NCBI GenBank assembly: GCA_025454875.1
Contig: JALONP010000018.1
Span: forward strand, 1-64,000
Origin: Bacteroidia bacterium
GTDB lineage: Bacteria; Bacteroidota; Bacteroidia; UKL13-3
Direction: 5' to 3'
DNA length: 64,000 bases
Below are positions 26,009 to 33,808 of the stretch, one piece after another. Every line of letters starts with the position of its first letter. Position 1 is the stretch's first letter. The notes below the pieces were generated by a model that saw only the letters and a program-made list of their open reading frames with translations, was not told where the DNA came from and did no database searches. The position numbers and the translations under genes were made by a program.

Positions 26009-26953
26009 ATGAATACACCCGATAATGAAGTAATCCACTTACTCGAGCGCCTGCAAACAAAATACAATGCTTCAGGACAAGATCTAAAAGCTTATCTCGA
26101 GGGACTGTTGCATGCAGAATACCTGAACTATTGGGATTATGTTGAGGTTGATACTTTGTTAACCTTGCAAAAGCCCAGGACGGCAATCAAGGATGAATTG
26201 ATATTTATTATTTACCATCAAATAACGGAGTTGTACTTTAAACTTACCTTGCATGAGATGGAACAAATTGCGCAGCAAAAGGAGCAGATGACTGCGGCAT
26301 TTATGGTAGCCAGGCTCAACCGCATGAATGCGTATTTCAGAAACCTTACTTTATCCTTTGAAATCATGATTCAAGGAATGGAGAAAGAGCAGTTTTTGCA
26401 GTTTCGCATGAGTTTGTTACCAGCAAGTGGCTTTCAAAGTGCGCAATACCGAATGATTGAAATTTGCGCAACATCTTTTTACAATTTGGTAGATAAGGAA
26501 CACCGCGATAAGGTTAAGCCATCGGATGGGTTCGAGAAACAATACGAATATATTTATTGGAAGGCTGGTGCAACAGAATTGGCTACTGGTAAAAAAACGC
26601 TTACGCTAACTCAGTTTGAAGACCGCTATTCAGATCGGTTTAAACGTTTGGCACAACAATATGCAACCACTAATTTATGGGTAGTATATCATGCATTACC
26701 TGAAGCAGAAAAGGGCCAACCGGAACTTATTGCAGCAATGCGCAGTTTTGATGAACATGTAAACATTCATTGGCCGCTGGTTCATTATAAATCAGCCGCG
26801 AGGTATTTGCAGCGCAATCCGGAAGATATTGCTGCTACCGGTGGAACCAATTGGCAAAAGTATTTGCCACCTCGTTTTCAAAAGCGCATTTTTTATCCTG
26901 AGCTGTGGTCAGAAGAGGAAAAAGAAAACTGGGGAAGAGCCGCTTTTATGTAA
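26009..26953 (+). CDS. Tryptophan 2,3-dioxygenase
   Basis: This 314-residue heme protein opens the indole ring of tryptophan to N-formylkynurenine. The family signatures are IYHQITELYFKLTLHEM (active-site His70), FRMSLLPASGFQSAQYRMIE, and a C-terminal INWPLVHYKSAARYL segment that should carry the heme-ligand histidine. GGTNWQKYLPPRFQKRIFYP corresponds to the GTGGSSG..YL region of better-known members but is altered. The assignment to the family is firm; activity on tryptophan is likely but depends on this divergent C-terminal part. It is probably co-transcribed with rfbC and overlaps convergent ispD by 8 bases. No other kynurenine-pathway gene is nearby. Confidence 0.85.
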   Translation: MNTPDNEVIHLLERLQTKYNASGQDLKAYLEGLLHAEYLNYWDYVEVDTLLTLQKPRTAIKDELIFIIYHQITELYFKLTLHEMEQIAQQKEQMTAAFMVARLNRMNAYFRNLTLSFEIMIQGMEKEQFLQFRMSLLPASGFQSAQYRMIEICATSFYNLVDKEHRDKVKPSDGFEKQYEYIYWKAGATELATGKKTLTLTQFEDRYSDRFKRLAQQYATTNLWVVYHALPEAEKGQPELIAAMRSFDEHVNIHWPLVHYKSAARYLQRNPEDIAATGGTNWQKYLPPRFQKRIFYPELWSEEEKENWGRAAFM

Positions 26954-27611
26954 TTTGCTGAATGAGTAATGCGGCAATTGCCAAATCTTCAGGTGTTGTG
27001 ATTTTGATGTTTCGGTAATCACCTTCGATTAAATGAATGGGGGTGCCAGTATATTCGAGCACAGATGCATCATCAGTAAAATCGCCTTGTTGGGTTTGCG
27101 CGTAAGCTTGTTTGATTATATTGCTTTGAAAGGTTTGGGGTGTTTGCACCATTCGGTAAAGCGCCCTGTCAACCATCTGTGAATGCGCTCCATTCACTTT
27201 GCGCAATGAGTCTTTACAGGCAACTGTTGTGATGGCATTTCCCTTCCGTTTTGCAGTTTCAAATGATTGGTTAATTACCGATGCGCTGATGCAAGGCCGC
27301 ACACCATCATGGATGGCAACCAAACAGTTTTCAGGAACCATTGATAGCCCGTTTGAAACAGAATGAAATCGTGAGTTACCACCAGCTATTACGGTGTGCG
27401 GAATGGTAAATTGGTGTTCTTCGCATAAATGGTCCCATGTATGCAATTGGTTTTGCGGCAACACAACAATTAAAGAACAGTTGCAAGCTGCAAATGCACG
27501 TAACGTATGCATTAATACGGGTTGGTGTCCAAGGAGTAAAAATTGTTTAGGGATATCACTACCCATTCGGGTACCCGAACCACCAGCTACAATAACAGCA
27601 AATTGTTCCAT
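26946..27611 (-). CDS. ispD: 2-C-methyl-D-erythritol 4-phosphate cytidylyltransferase
   Basis: The 221-residue enzyme makes CDP-methylerythritol in the MEP isoprenoid pathway. It has the nucleotide-binding VIVAGGSGTRMGSDIPKQF at the N-terminus, VAIHDGVRPCIS, and TPQTF followed by FTDDASVLE, all family hallmarks. The ATG at 27611 stands at the expected N-terminus, but the bases just before it are the U-tract of a terminator-type hairpin (27618-27640). An alternative TTG at 27644 would put the hairpin inside the reading frame and add 11 residues. It is downstream of queA and convergent with the tryptophan dioxygenase gene. Confidence 0.92.
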   Translation of the reverse strand: MEQFAVIVAGGSGTRMGSDIPKQFLLLGHQPVLMHTLRAFAACNCSLIVVLPQNQLHTWDHLCEEHQFTIPHTVIAGGNSRFHSVSNGLSMVPENCLVAIHDGVRPCISASVINQSFETAKRKGNAITTVACKDSLRKVNGAHSQMVDRALYRMVQTPQTFQSNIIKQAYAQTQQGDFTDDASVLEYTGTPIHLIEGDYRNIKITTPEDLAIAALLIQQIT

Positions 27612-27640
27612 AAAAAAAGAGTTGCTTATTGGGCAACTCT
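27611..27640 (-). terminator. Terminator-like hairpin between queA and ispD
   Basis: AGAGTTGC (27618-27625) pairs with GCAACTCT (27633-27640). On the minus strand a run of seven U follows and ends at the ispD ATG. It could stop queA transcription or act as a structured leader controlling ispD. Confidence 0.7.
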
Positions 27641-27661
27641 TCAAATATATTCAATTACATT

Positions 27662-28708
27662 TTACAAAATGAGCAAGGCATCACCGTAGGTCAAGAAGCG
27701 GTATTTCTTTTTTAGTGCTTCTTGATAGGCTTCCATTAACAAATCATATCCTGCAAAAGCTGCACTCAGCATCATTAAGGTAGATTCGGCAGGGTGAAAA
27801 TTGGTAATCATTGCGTTTGCAATGCGGAAGTCGTATTCTGGGAAAATAAATTTATCTGTCCAACCGCTGGTTGTATTTAACCTGTTTGTTGAAGAAACAG
27901 ATGATTCAATAGCACGCATTACAGAAGAACCTACTGCTACAACTCGTTTTTTCTCATCAAGGGCTCTGTTCACCAACGAACCTGCGGCAGCAGGGATGTG
28001 GTAGTATTCAGAATCCATTTTGTGTTTGGTTAAATCTTCTACTTCTACTGCCCTAAAGGCGCCCAAACCATTGTGCAAGGTAATATTAGCGAATTCAACA
28101 CCTTTAATTTCTAAGCGCATCATTAACTCTTTGGTAAAGTGTAAACCTGCAGCAGGTGGAGAAACTGCTCCAATGTTTTGGGCAAAGATGGTTTGAAAAC
28201 GTTCGCGGTCGTTCTTTTCAACCGCACGTCCCATGTATTTAGGAATAGGCATTTCACCTAATTTGTCAATTAGCTTCCAAAGTTCCTCATCAGGGCCATC
28301 AAATAAGAATCGAATGGTACGACCGCGAGAGGTTGTATTATCCACTACTTCAGCCACCAAGGTGTCATCGCCAAAATAAAGTTTGTTACCAACCCTAATT
28401 TTACGCGCAGGGTCTACGAGTACGTCCCACAGCTTCATTTCTTTATTCAACTCACGAAGCAAAAACACTTCAATTTTAGCACCTGTTTTTTCCTTACTTC
28501 CGTATAATCTCGCTGGGAATACTTTTGTATCGTTATTGATGAATACATCACGGTCATCAAAATATTCAAGAATATCGCTAAACTTTTTATGTTCAATTTT
28601 TCCAGTTGCCTTGTGTACCACCATCATTTTGCTATCGTGGCGCACATCTGCAGGATGTTTTGCAATGAGGTTTTCGTTGAAGTTGAACTTGAATTGAGAT
28701 AATTTCAT
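27662..28708 (-). CDS. queA: S-adenosylmethionine:tRNA ribosyltransferase-isomerase
   Basis: The 348-residue enzyme transfers the ribosyl part of SAM to 7-aminomethyl-7-deazaguanine in tRNA, making epoxyqueuosine. It has [20 protein letters not shown] at the start, [52 protein letters not shown] and the closing YGDALLIL. The ATG at 28708 matches the usual N-terminus; an upstream in-frame start at 28801 adds an unrelated leader that runs over the promoter. Tgt, which acts earlier in the pathway, is encoded at 10 kb. Confidence 0.95.
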   Translation of the reverse strand: MKLSQFKFNFNENLIAKHPADVRHDSKMMVVHKATGKIEHKKFSDILEYFDDRDVFINNDTKVFPARLYGSKEKTGAKIEVFLLRELNKEMKLWDVLVDPARKIRVGNKLYFGDDTLVAEVVDNTTSRGRTIRFLFDGPDEELWKLIDKLGEMPIPKYMGRAVEKNDRERFQTIFAQNIGAVSPPAAGLHFTKELMMRLEIKGVEFANITLHNGLGAFRAVEVEDLTKHKMDSEYYHIPAAAGSLVNRALDEKKRVVAVGSSVMRAIESSVSSTNRLNTTSGWTDKFIFPEYDFRIANAMITNFHPAESTLMMLSAAFAGYDLLMEAYQEALKKKYRFLTYGDALLIL

Positions 28709-28798
28709 ACGTAATAACGTTTGTTTTACTTTGTTTTTGGCCGCAAAATCAGGAGTATACAATACACCTAAGATAGGCCTATTAAAAAAAATGGAATG

Positions 28799-28828
28799 CA
28801 AAAGTAGGATTTAATCGCAAATAACCAA
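28799..28828 (-). promoter_or_regulatory. Promoter of queA
   Basis: On the minus strand TTG (28828-28826), a 19-base spacer and a perfect TACTTTTG (28806-28799) match the Bacteroidota consensus. The box is 90 bases before the queA ATG and just past the terminator of the upstream gene. Confidence 0.6.
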
Positions 28829-28838
28829 CGCCACAAAC

Positions 28839-28874
28839 AAAAAGGGCTGAACATTTTGATGTTCAGCCCTTTTT
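28839..28874. terminator. Strong terminator after the OmpA-like/TPR lipoprotein gene
   Basis: A perfect 15-pair stem (28839-28853 with 28860-28874) has A and T runs at its two ends and a 6-base loop. On the minus strand it ends the gene at 28895. Confidence 0.93.
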
Positions 28875-28894
28875 GAGCAAAATCTAAGTTTGTA

Positions 28895-30643
28895 TTAGCG
28901 AATAGCGCCTTGGAATGCAGGGTTGCTCCAGAACTTAATGAACTCAACATCTTCCTTAGCCATGTTGCGCACTTCAGGGTTTAACTGAATGGCACGGGTT
29001 AAGTTGGTTGTAAGTGCATCTTGATTGGTTAGGCGAGCGCCAATAATTGCGCGCAAGTAGTAGCAATTCCAAGTTAATTCTTCTGGTTTCATATTGTCAA
29101 TTGTGGTGCGGGCTGCATCTGGATTTCCATTTAACAATTGAGCCAATGCCAAGTTAAAGTCTTTTTTACCTGAATTGCTGATCATGCTCACCGCATCAGC
29201 ATAGTTGCCTTTTTTAATTGCCATTACACCAAGACCATAATTTGCATTACCACCTTTGGTAGCAGCAGCTTTAAAAAGCTCTTCAGCTTTAGCGTAGTTA
29301 CCAGCAGTTAAATATGCGTTACCAAGGTTGGTTAAAATACCAGCATTTTCTGGAGCCAATTCGTTTGCTTTGTTAAGGTTGGCAATACCCTCACCAACTT
29401 TATTTTGGCTTACTTGTACAGCACCTAAATCGTTGTAACCTCTCCAATCTTGTGGGAATTTAGCTACAAAAGTAGTGTAAATAGCAGCCTTGGTATTTAA
29501 GTCAGTTGTAATTGCAGCAAGATGCAACAACTCTGATTCGTTCAAGCTATCTCTTTTTTCAATCAATGCTACCAATTGCGAATCAGTTTTCAGCGGTTTT
29601 TGACCGGTTACTACTAATTCAGATCTACGCAATTTAGGAAGCAAGGTTTCTTTGGTGTCTTTCCAAAATTTAGGATAGCTTGTTTTGATATTTTTTTCTT
29701 TGTCTTCATCAGCCATGCTTTTGTTGCGGATGATGCTTAATACACCATCTTTATCTGCATGTGTTGAAGCAGCAACTGCAGCTTCATAACCTGCCCAATC
29801 TTCAGAAAGGGTATAACCCATTTTAAAGTTTTGGTCATTTACCTCAGAGAATCCTAATTTTTTCAATTCTTTTTTGAAGTATGAGAATGATGACTCTGAA
29901 CGGCCTTTTGCAAGCTTATCATTACGTGATAAGTCACCATCAGGTGAAGCGTATGCGTTCAAAGAAATTGATTTTACAGCCCAATTTTTATCAGATTTTA
30001 AAACTGATTTTAATGAATCAATCTGTTTTTTATTGTCAAACAGGTTTTTCATTTTGTAAGTAGCGTTAAATTTATCCACATTAATAGGGAAGTAAATATT
30101 CACCATTTTATTTTCAGGAGCTGATCCATAATTATCTGCATCAAAAACCATTGCACCTGAACCCGTTTGCACGAGTAAGGCAGTTGTATTGGTTCCTTCT
30201 GCAAGCACTTTGGTGCCTTTAACACCAGGAACTTCTTTATATTCGTTGCCTGTTTTTACGGCAAAGTTTGGATACAAAGTAGCACGCTTAAGGTCAGGAT
30301 TGTAAGCAATTTTAGTTGTGTATGACACTTTTCCACCTGTTTTAGAGTTCACAGTTGCATCTGTTCCTGTTGCTTTCTCGCCACCAATCGTCATGGTTTT
30401 AAGTGCCACTTCGCCTTTACTTGTTTTAAGGTAAGGTTGGAATTGGATATTGGCTTTTGAGTTAATCGATTTAGCCGGAACGTTGCCAGTAATGGTAATA
30501 GAAATACTATCACCCTTCACTTCCAGTGGGTTAGGAGTTACAGTGTAGTTGTTATTCATCATATTTGTTTTTACACCACACCCGCTTATTAAAACGGTGG
30601 CCGCAAACATGCCTGAATAAAAAATGTGTCCGATATTTTTCAT
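28895..30643 (-). CDS. Lipoprotein with OmpA-like and TPR regions
   Basis: The protein has 582 residues with signal and lipobox VLISGC (lipidated Cys at about 22). Residues 30-170 are beta-rich (VTPNPLEVKGDSISITITG). Residues 185-290 resemble an OmpA-like peptidoglycan-binding fold: VNIYFPINVDKFNATYK, a helix, then SLNAYASPDGDLSRNDKLAK and GRSESSFSYFKKEL, as in the usual pattern of asparagine, LS and RA. The C-terminal 200 residues carry TPR helices (DLGAVQVSQNKVGEGIANL, NLGNAYLTAGNYAKAEELF). The likely role is linking an envelope complex to the cell wall. It resembles TPR-OmpA proteins of T9SS in layout only. It is monocistronic with a strong terminator. Confidence 0.7.
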   Translation of the reverse strand: MKNIGHIFYSGMFAATVLISGCGVKTNMMNNNYTVTPNPLEVKGDSISITITGNVPAKSINSKANIQFQPYLKTSKGEVALKTMTIGGEKATGTDATVNSKTGGKVSYTTKIAYNPDLKRATLYPNFAVKTGNEYKEVPGVKGTKVLAEGTNTTALLVQTGSGAMVFDADNYGSAPENKMVNIYFPINVDKFNATYKMKNLFDNKKQIDSLKSVLKSDKNWAVKSISLNAYASPDGDLSRNDKLAKGRSESSFSYFKKELKKLGFSEVNDQNFKMGYTLSEDWAGYEAAVAASTHADKDGVLSIIRNKSMADEDKEKNIKTSYPKFWKDTKETLLPKLRRSELVVTGQKPLKTDSQLVALIEKRDSLNESELLHLAAITTDLNTKAAIYTTFVAKFPQDWRGYNDLGAVQVSQNKVGEGIANLNKANELAPENAGILTNLGNAYLTAGNYAKAEELFKAAATKGGNANYGLGVMAIKKGNYADAVSMISNSGKKDFNLALAQLLNGNPDAARTTIDNMKPEELTWNCYYLRAIIGARLTNQDALTTNLTRAIQLNPEVRNMAKEDVEFIKFWSNPAFQGAIR

Positions 30644-30719
30644 ATTTATTTAGTTTTGCTGTGCAATTATACTGCTAATTTCTCTAACCACACGGTAACA
30701 CATATAAATTTTATAAACA

Positions 30720-30932
30720 TTGTATTTAATCAAAATTCAGGGCAAAGCCAAGATTCCGGATTATGCCCAACTGCGAGACGACAATTTTACACTGATTGCC
30801 TATTTTAGAACGGATAGGCCAGAGCGGGCGCTAGAAAAATGTGGCTTAGCGGAGCAAACAGATTATATTTTGGGCGTATTAAAAGACATGCCATTTGGCA
30901 AAATGCAAGCAATCGAATTACCAAAAAAATGA
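30720..30932 (+). CDS. Small 70-residue protein coupled to ftsE
   Basis: This is a soluble, well-mixed 70-residue protein ([49 protein letters not shown]). The start is a TTG at 30720 because there is no in-frame ATG near the N-terminus. Its TGA stop overlaps the ftsE ATG in an ATGA arrangement, the pattern of translational coupling. The balanced composition and the coupling argue that it is a real gene. I cannot name a family; a role with FtsE is only suggested by position. Confidence 0.65.
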   Translation: MYLIKIQGKAKIPDYAQLRDDNFTLIAYFRTDRPERALEKCGLAEQTDYILGVLKDMPFGKMQAIELPKK

Positions 30933-31618
30933 GTATAGAAACAGTTATCTCGTTAACACATGTGTCTATTTTTCAAGGACACAATTTGATTTTGTCAGAT
31001 GTGAATATTTCCATAGGCAAAGGTGAATTTGTATACCTGATAGGTCAAACTGGAAGCGGAAAATCAAGTTTGCTTAAAACCTTGTATGGCGAATTACCAT
31101 TGGAAAAGGGGGAAGGCTCAATTGCCGAAATCAATTTGCAAGGTTTAAAACCTGCACAAGTTCCTTATTTAAGAAGGAAGTTGGGAATCGTTTTCCAGGA
31201 TTTTCAATTGTTAACTGACCGAACCGTGTATAAAAATTTGGAGTTTGTTCTTAAAGCCACTGGCTGGAAAAATGAATCAGATATGAAAGCCCGTATTCAA
31301 GAAGTTTTGGAGTTAGTTAATCTGCAAACCAAAGATTTTAAAATGCCTCATGAATTGAGTGGAGGGGAACAACAGCGCGTGGTAATTGCGAGGGCTTTGC
31401 TGAACCATCCAGAGATTATTTTGGCTGACGAACCCACAGGTAATTTGGATCCGAAGGTAAGTGACGATATCATGAATTTGCTTATTGAAATCAGTAAAAA
31501 AGGAACAGCAGTGTTAATGGCAACTCATGATTACCGCATTATACAAAAGTTTACTGGGCGTATATTAAGATGTGAGAAGGGGCATATTGAAGAGACAACA
31601 ACCCTCGGTCATTTTTAG
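30929..31618 (+). CDS. ftsE: FtsE-like ABC-transporter ATP-binding protein
   Basis: The 229-residue ATPase has Walker [14 protein letters not shown]-loop [16 protein letters not shown], signature LSGGEQQR, Walker [14 protein letters not shown] and the switch His in ATHDYR. The VYKNL and TGNLDP forms are typical of FtsE, which with FtsX controls cell-wall hydrolases at division. The FtsX permease gene is not adjacent, so the name relies on sequence type. The ATG at 30929 lies in the ATGA overlap. The 3' end overlaps the convergent glycosyltransferase gene by 4 bases. Confidence 0.82.
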   Translation: MSIETVISLTHVSIFQGHNLILSDVNISIGKGEFVYLIGQTGSGKSSLLKTLYGELPLEKGEGSIAEINLQGLKPAQVPYLRRKLGIVFQDFQLLTDRTVYKNLEFVLKATGWKNESDMKARIQEVLELVNLQTKDFKMPHELSGGEQQRVVIARALLNHPEIILADEPTGNLDPKVSDDIMNLLIEISKKGTAVLMATHDYRIIQKFTGRILRCEKGHIEETTTLGHF

Positions 31619-32727
31619 AGCCATTTTAACAAGGGGCTTGCATCGTCACCGAAATTGTGTAACAACATTTTTTGCCTTTCTTCTATTTGTGTTTGGGTAA
31701 ATGGTATTTTCCAAATTTCTTCCAATTGGGCTACCATTTGAGTAGCGTCTTCTGCAACAGTGCAAACCTGCTCCAGTCCTGTATGTTCAACCATGGGCTT
31801 ATTAACCAAAACGTGCCTTCCTTGAAACAACACGTTTAACAATTTGAGCTTGATTCCGGTATTTTGAAAAGTAGGCAATACATTTACATGCGCTTCTGAG
31901 ATTAATTTGCTTATTTGTTCGGTGCTTAATTTGTCAAGCAGTGTGATGTGTCGGTGCTCAGCTACTTTTTGTCGCAGTTGTTTCGAAGGTTTATCGCCCA
32001 CAATGGTAAGTGGAATATTGGTTCTACTGAATACTTGATCTACTAAAAATCGTGCTGATTCATCGTTTTCGCCAACACTCAATTTACCGTGGTATAAGGC
32101 AAAATTACCTTTCCCAGGAGTTGCAGTAATCGCTCTGTTTCCATGAAAAGCTGGGAGGTATTGTACTTTTTTATAACGAGATTTCAGGGATTGCTCATCA
32201 CCATGTGAAATTGCCAAAATGGAAGTAGCACTTTTAAGAACAGGTTCGAATTGAAGCAGCCGTTGAGACTCTTTTGAAAAAAAATATTTTTTAAAAAAGT
32301 TTTGCTCTACCGCTTCAAGTCGTTCATAATATTCATGTTCGACATTGTGGGTGCGAACAAGTTTGGTCCGGTTTTTAAGTGCAGGATGGTCTAGAAAATA
32401 ACAGGTATGCAATCCTTCAAATAAAATGGGATGAGAATCGGTGAGTAGGTTTTCAAGTAACTGCGGAGCATTGCGTGTGTTTACGATATAGGGTAGGTTC
32501 CCAATAAAGGGATTAACAAAATTTCTACGTTGGTAGTAATAAACCTTTTGGCAATAAGCATTGAGTTCGGTGGCAGGTTTTCTTCCGTATTCAAATGCAT
32601 GTAAAATAACCCGAACACCCGCTTTGTGCAATGCTCTAATTTTATAAAAAACATCTATTACACCGCCATAATTTGGCGGAAATGGATTGTCAAAAGAAAC
32701 AACATGCAGGTATTTACTTTTTAGCAT
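31615..32727 (-). CDS. Glycosyltransferase, family 1/4 type
   Basis: This 370-residue GT-B-type protein has an N-terminal FPPNYGGVIDVFYKIRALHK (donor/acceptor glycine loop), a central RTHNVEHEYYERLEAVE, FALYHGKLSVGENDESARFL and a C-terminal INVLPTFQNTGIKLKLL-like region (here VNVLPTFQNTGIKLKLLNVL) where the sugar-nucleotide site lies. It probably adds a sugar to a surface glycan; donor and acceptor are unknown. It is the last gene of a minus-strand chain and overlaps the upstream glycosyltransferase gene by 14 bases. Confidence 0.8.
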   Translation of the reverse strand: MLKSKYLHVVSFDNPFPPNYGGVIDVFYKIRALHKAGVRVILHAFEYGRKPATELNAYCQKVYYYQRRNFVNPFIGNLPYIVNTRNAPQLLENLLTDSHPILFEGLHTCYFLDHPALKNRTKLVRTHNVEHEYYERLEAVEQNFFKKYFFSKESQRLLQFEPVLKSATSILAISHGDEQSLKSRYKKVQYLPAFHGNRAITATPGKGNFALYHGKLSVGENDESARFLVDQVFSRTNIPLTIVGDKPSKQLRQKVAEHRHITLLDKLSTEQISKLISEAHVNVLPTFQNTGIKLKLLNVLFQGRHVLVNKPMVEHTGLEQVCTVAEDATQMVAQLEEIWKIPFTQTQIEERQKMLLHNFGDDASPLLKWL

Positions 32728-33808
32728 TTCGGTATAAGGTCACAAGTTTTTCTTCTTCAATGTCCCAACAAAATTGTTGCTTAGCTTGTTGGCAATTTTG
32801 TTGCAAAATGCGGTAACGATTTGAGTCTTGCAATAGGTCATTTATCGTATTTGCAATTTCGTTTACATTACAATTGCAAAATACGGCAACTTCATGCTGT
32901 AGGTTTAAGTATTCGTACTCTGGAAAAGGGGAGCATATTTGTGGTACTTCAGCCTGAATATAATCAAAAAATTTATTGGCAAGCGAATAATAGTAACTTA
33001 AGCCTTGAGGTTCCATTACGTTAAAGCCAATGTTAGCTTTAGCGGTGATATGCTTTAGTTGATCAGGTTCAACATACCCCAAGAAGGTAATTTTGTGTTG
33101 CAATGCTAAATCGTAGGCCATGTTTCGCAATTGGCCGCTTAAATCACCCTCTCCCGCAATTAAAAGTTGCGCATCAATTTGTGCCATGGCCCTAATTAAA
33201 AACTCAAGTCCTCTGCCCTTATTTAAAGCTCCTTGGTAAAGGATGGTTTTTTGTTCTTTCTTTTGTTTCACCACATGTCCATACCGATAGGGTAAACTTC
33301 TGATAACCTTAAATGGTTTGTGGTACATGTTTGCGAATAGCGTAGCTAAACTATGGTTAACTGTGTAGGTAATATTTGCCTGAGGGATAAACCAAAGTCC
33401 AACTTGTTTCCATATTTTTTGAATAAGTGGACGGTTCACCACTTCGGGAACTTCTTCAAAATATTCGTGAGCATCAAATGCAAGCATTTTGCTTTTAATT
33501 TTTGCAGCAAGGGTGCAAGCTACCAATGTGTCAAGGTCAACTGCAGAAATGATGTGAACCTTTTGAAACAACAAAAAAAACAGCAATCGAATATTGTATT
33601 CTAGGTAAAACAATTTGCCTTTTTGAAAAAAACAGGAAAGGCGTTTTTGTTGAAACAATTGATCTGTTAACGGTTGTGCATTGTGTTTTTTACGGCCAAT
33701 CAACAATACATCAAAACCTGCATTTACCAACGAAGTACAAATTCGAATCATGCGTTGGTCGTAAGTAAGTTCGTTGGTTACTGTAAAAATGATTCGTTGT
33801 TGTTCCAC
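32714..33808 (-). CDS. Glycosyltransferase, GT4 type
   Basis: The 364-residue protein starts at a GTG (33808), giving RIIFTVTNELTYDQRMIRI, a common start in this glycosyltransferase group. Other features are AVDLDTLVAC, FDAHEYFEEVPEV, TILYQGALNKGRGLEFLI and FNVMEPQGLSYYYSLANKFF, the place of the EPxG-type donor-binding motif. It is a probable cytoplasmic enzyme of envelope-glycan assembly. Its start overlaps the end of recQ by 31 bases and its end overlaps the next glycosyltransferase, so the genes are likely coupled. Confidence 0.82.
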   Translation of the reverse strand: MEQQRIIFTVTNELTYDQRMIRICTSLVNAGFDVLLIGRKKHNAQPLTDQLFQQKRLSCFFQKGKLFYLEYNIRLLFFLLFQKVHIISAVDLDTLVACTLAAKIKSKMLAFDAHEYFEEVPEVVNRPLIQKIWKQVGLWFIPQANITYTVNHSLATLFANMYHKPFKVIRSLPYRYGHVVKQKKEQKTILYQGALNKGRGLEFLIRAMAQIDAQLLIAGEGDLSGQLRNMAYDLALQHKITFLGYVEPDQLKHITAKANIGFNVMEPQGLSYYYSLANKFFDYIQAEVPQICSPFPEYEYLNLQHEVAVFCNCNVNEIANTINDLLQDSNRYRILQQNCQQAKQQFCWDIEEEKLVTLYRNAKK

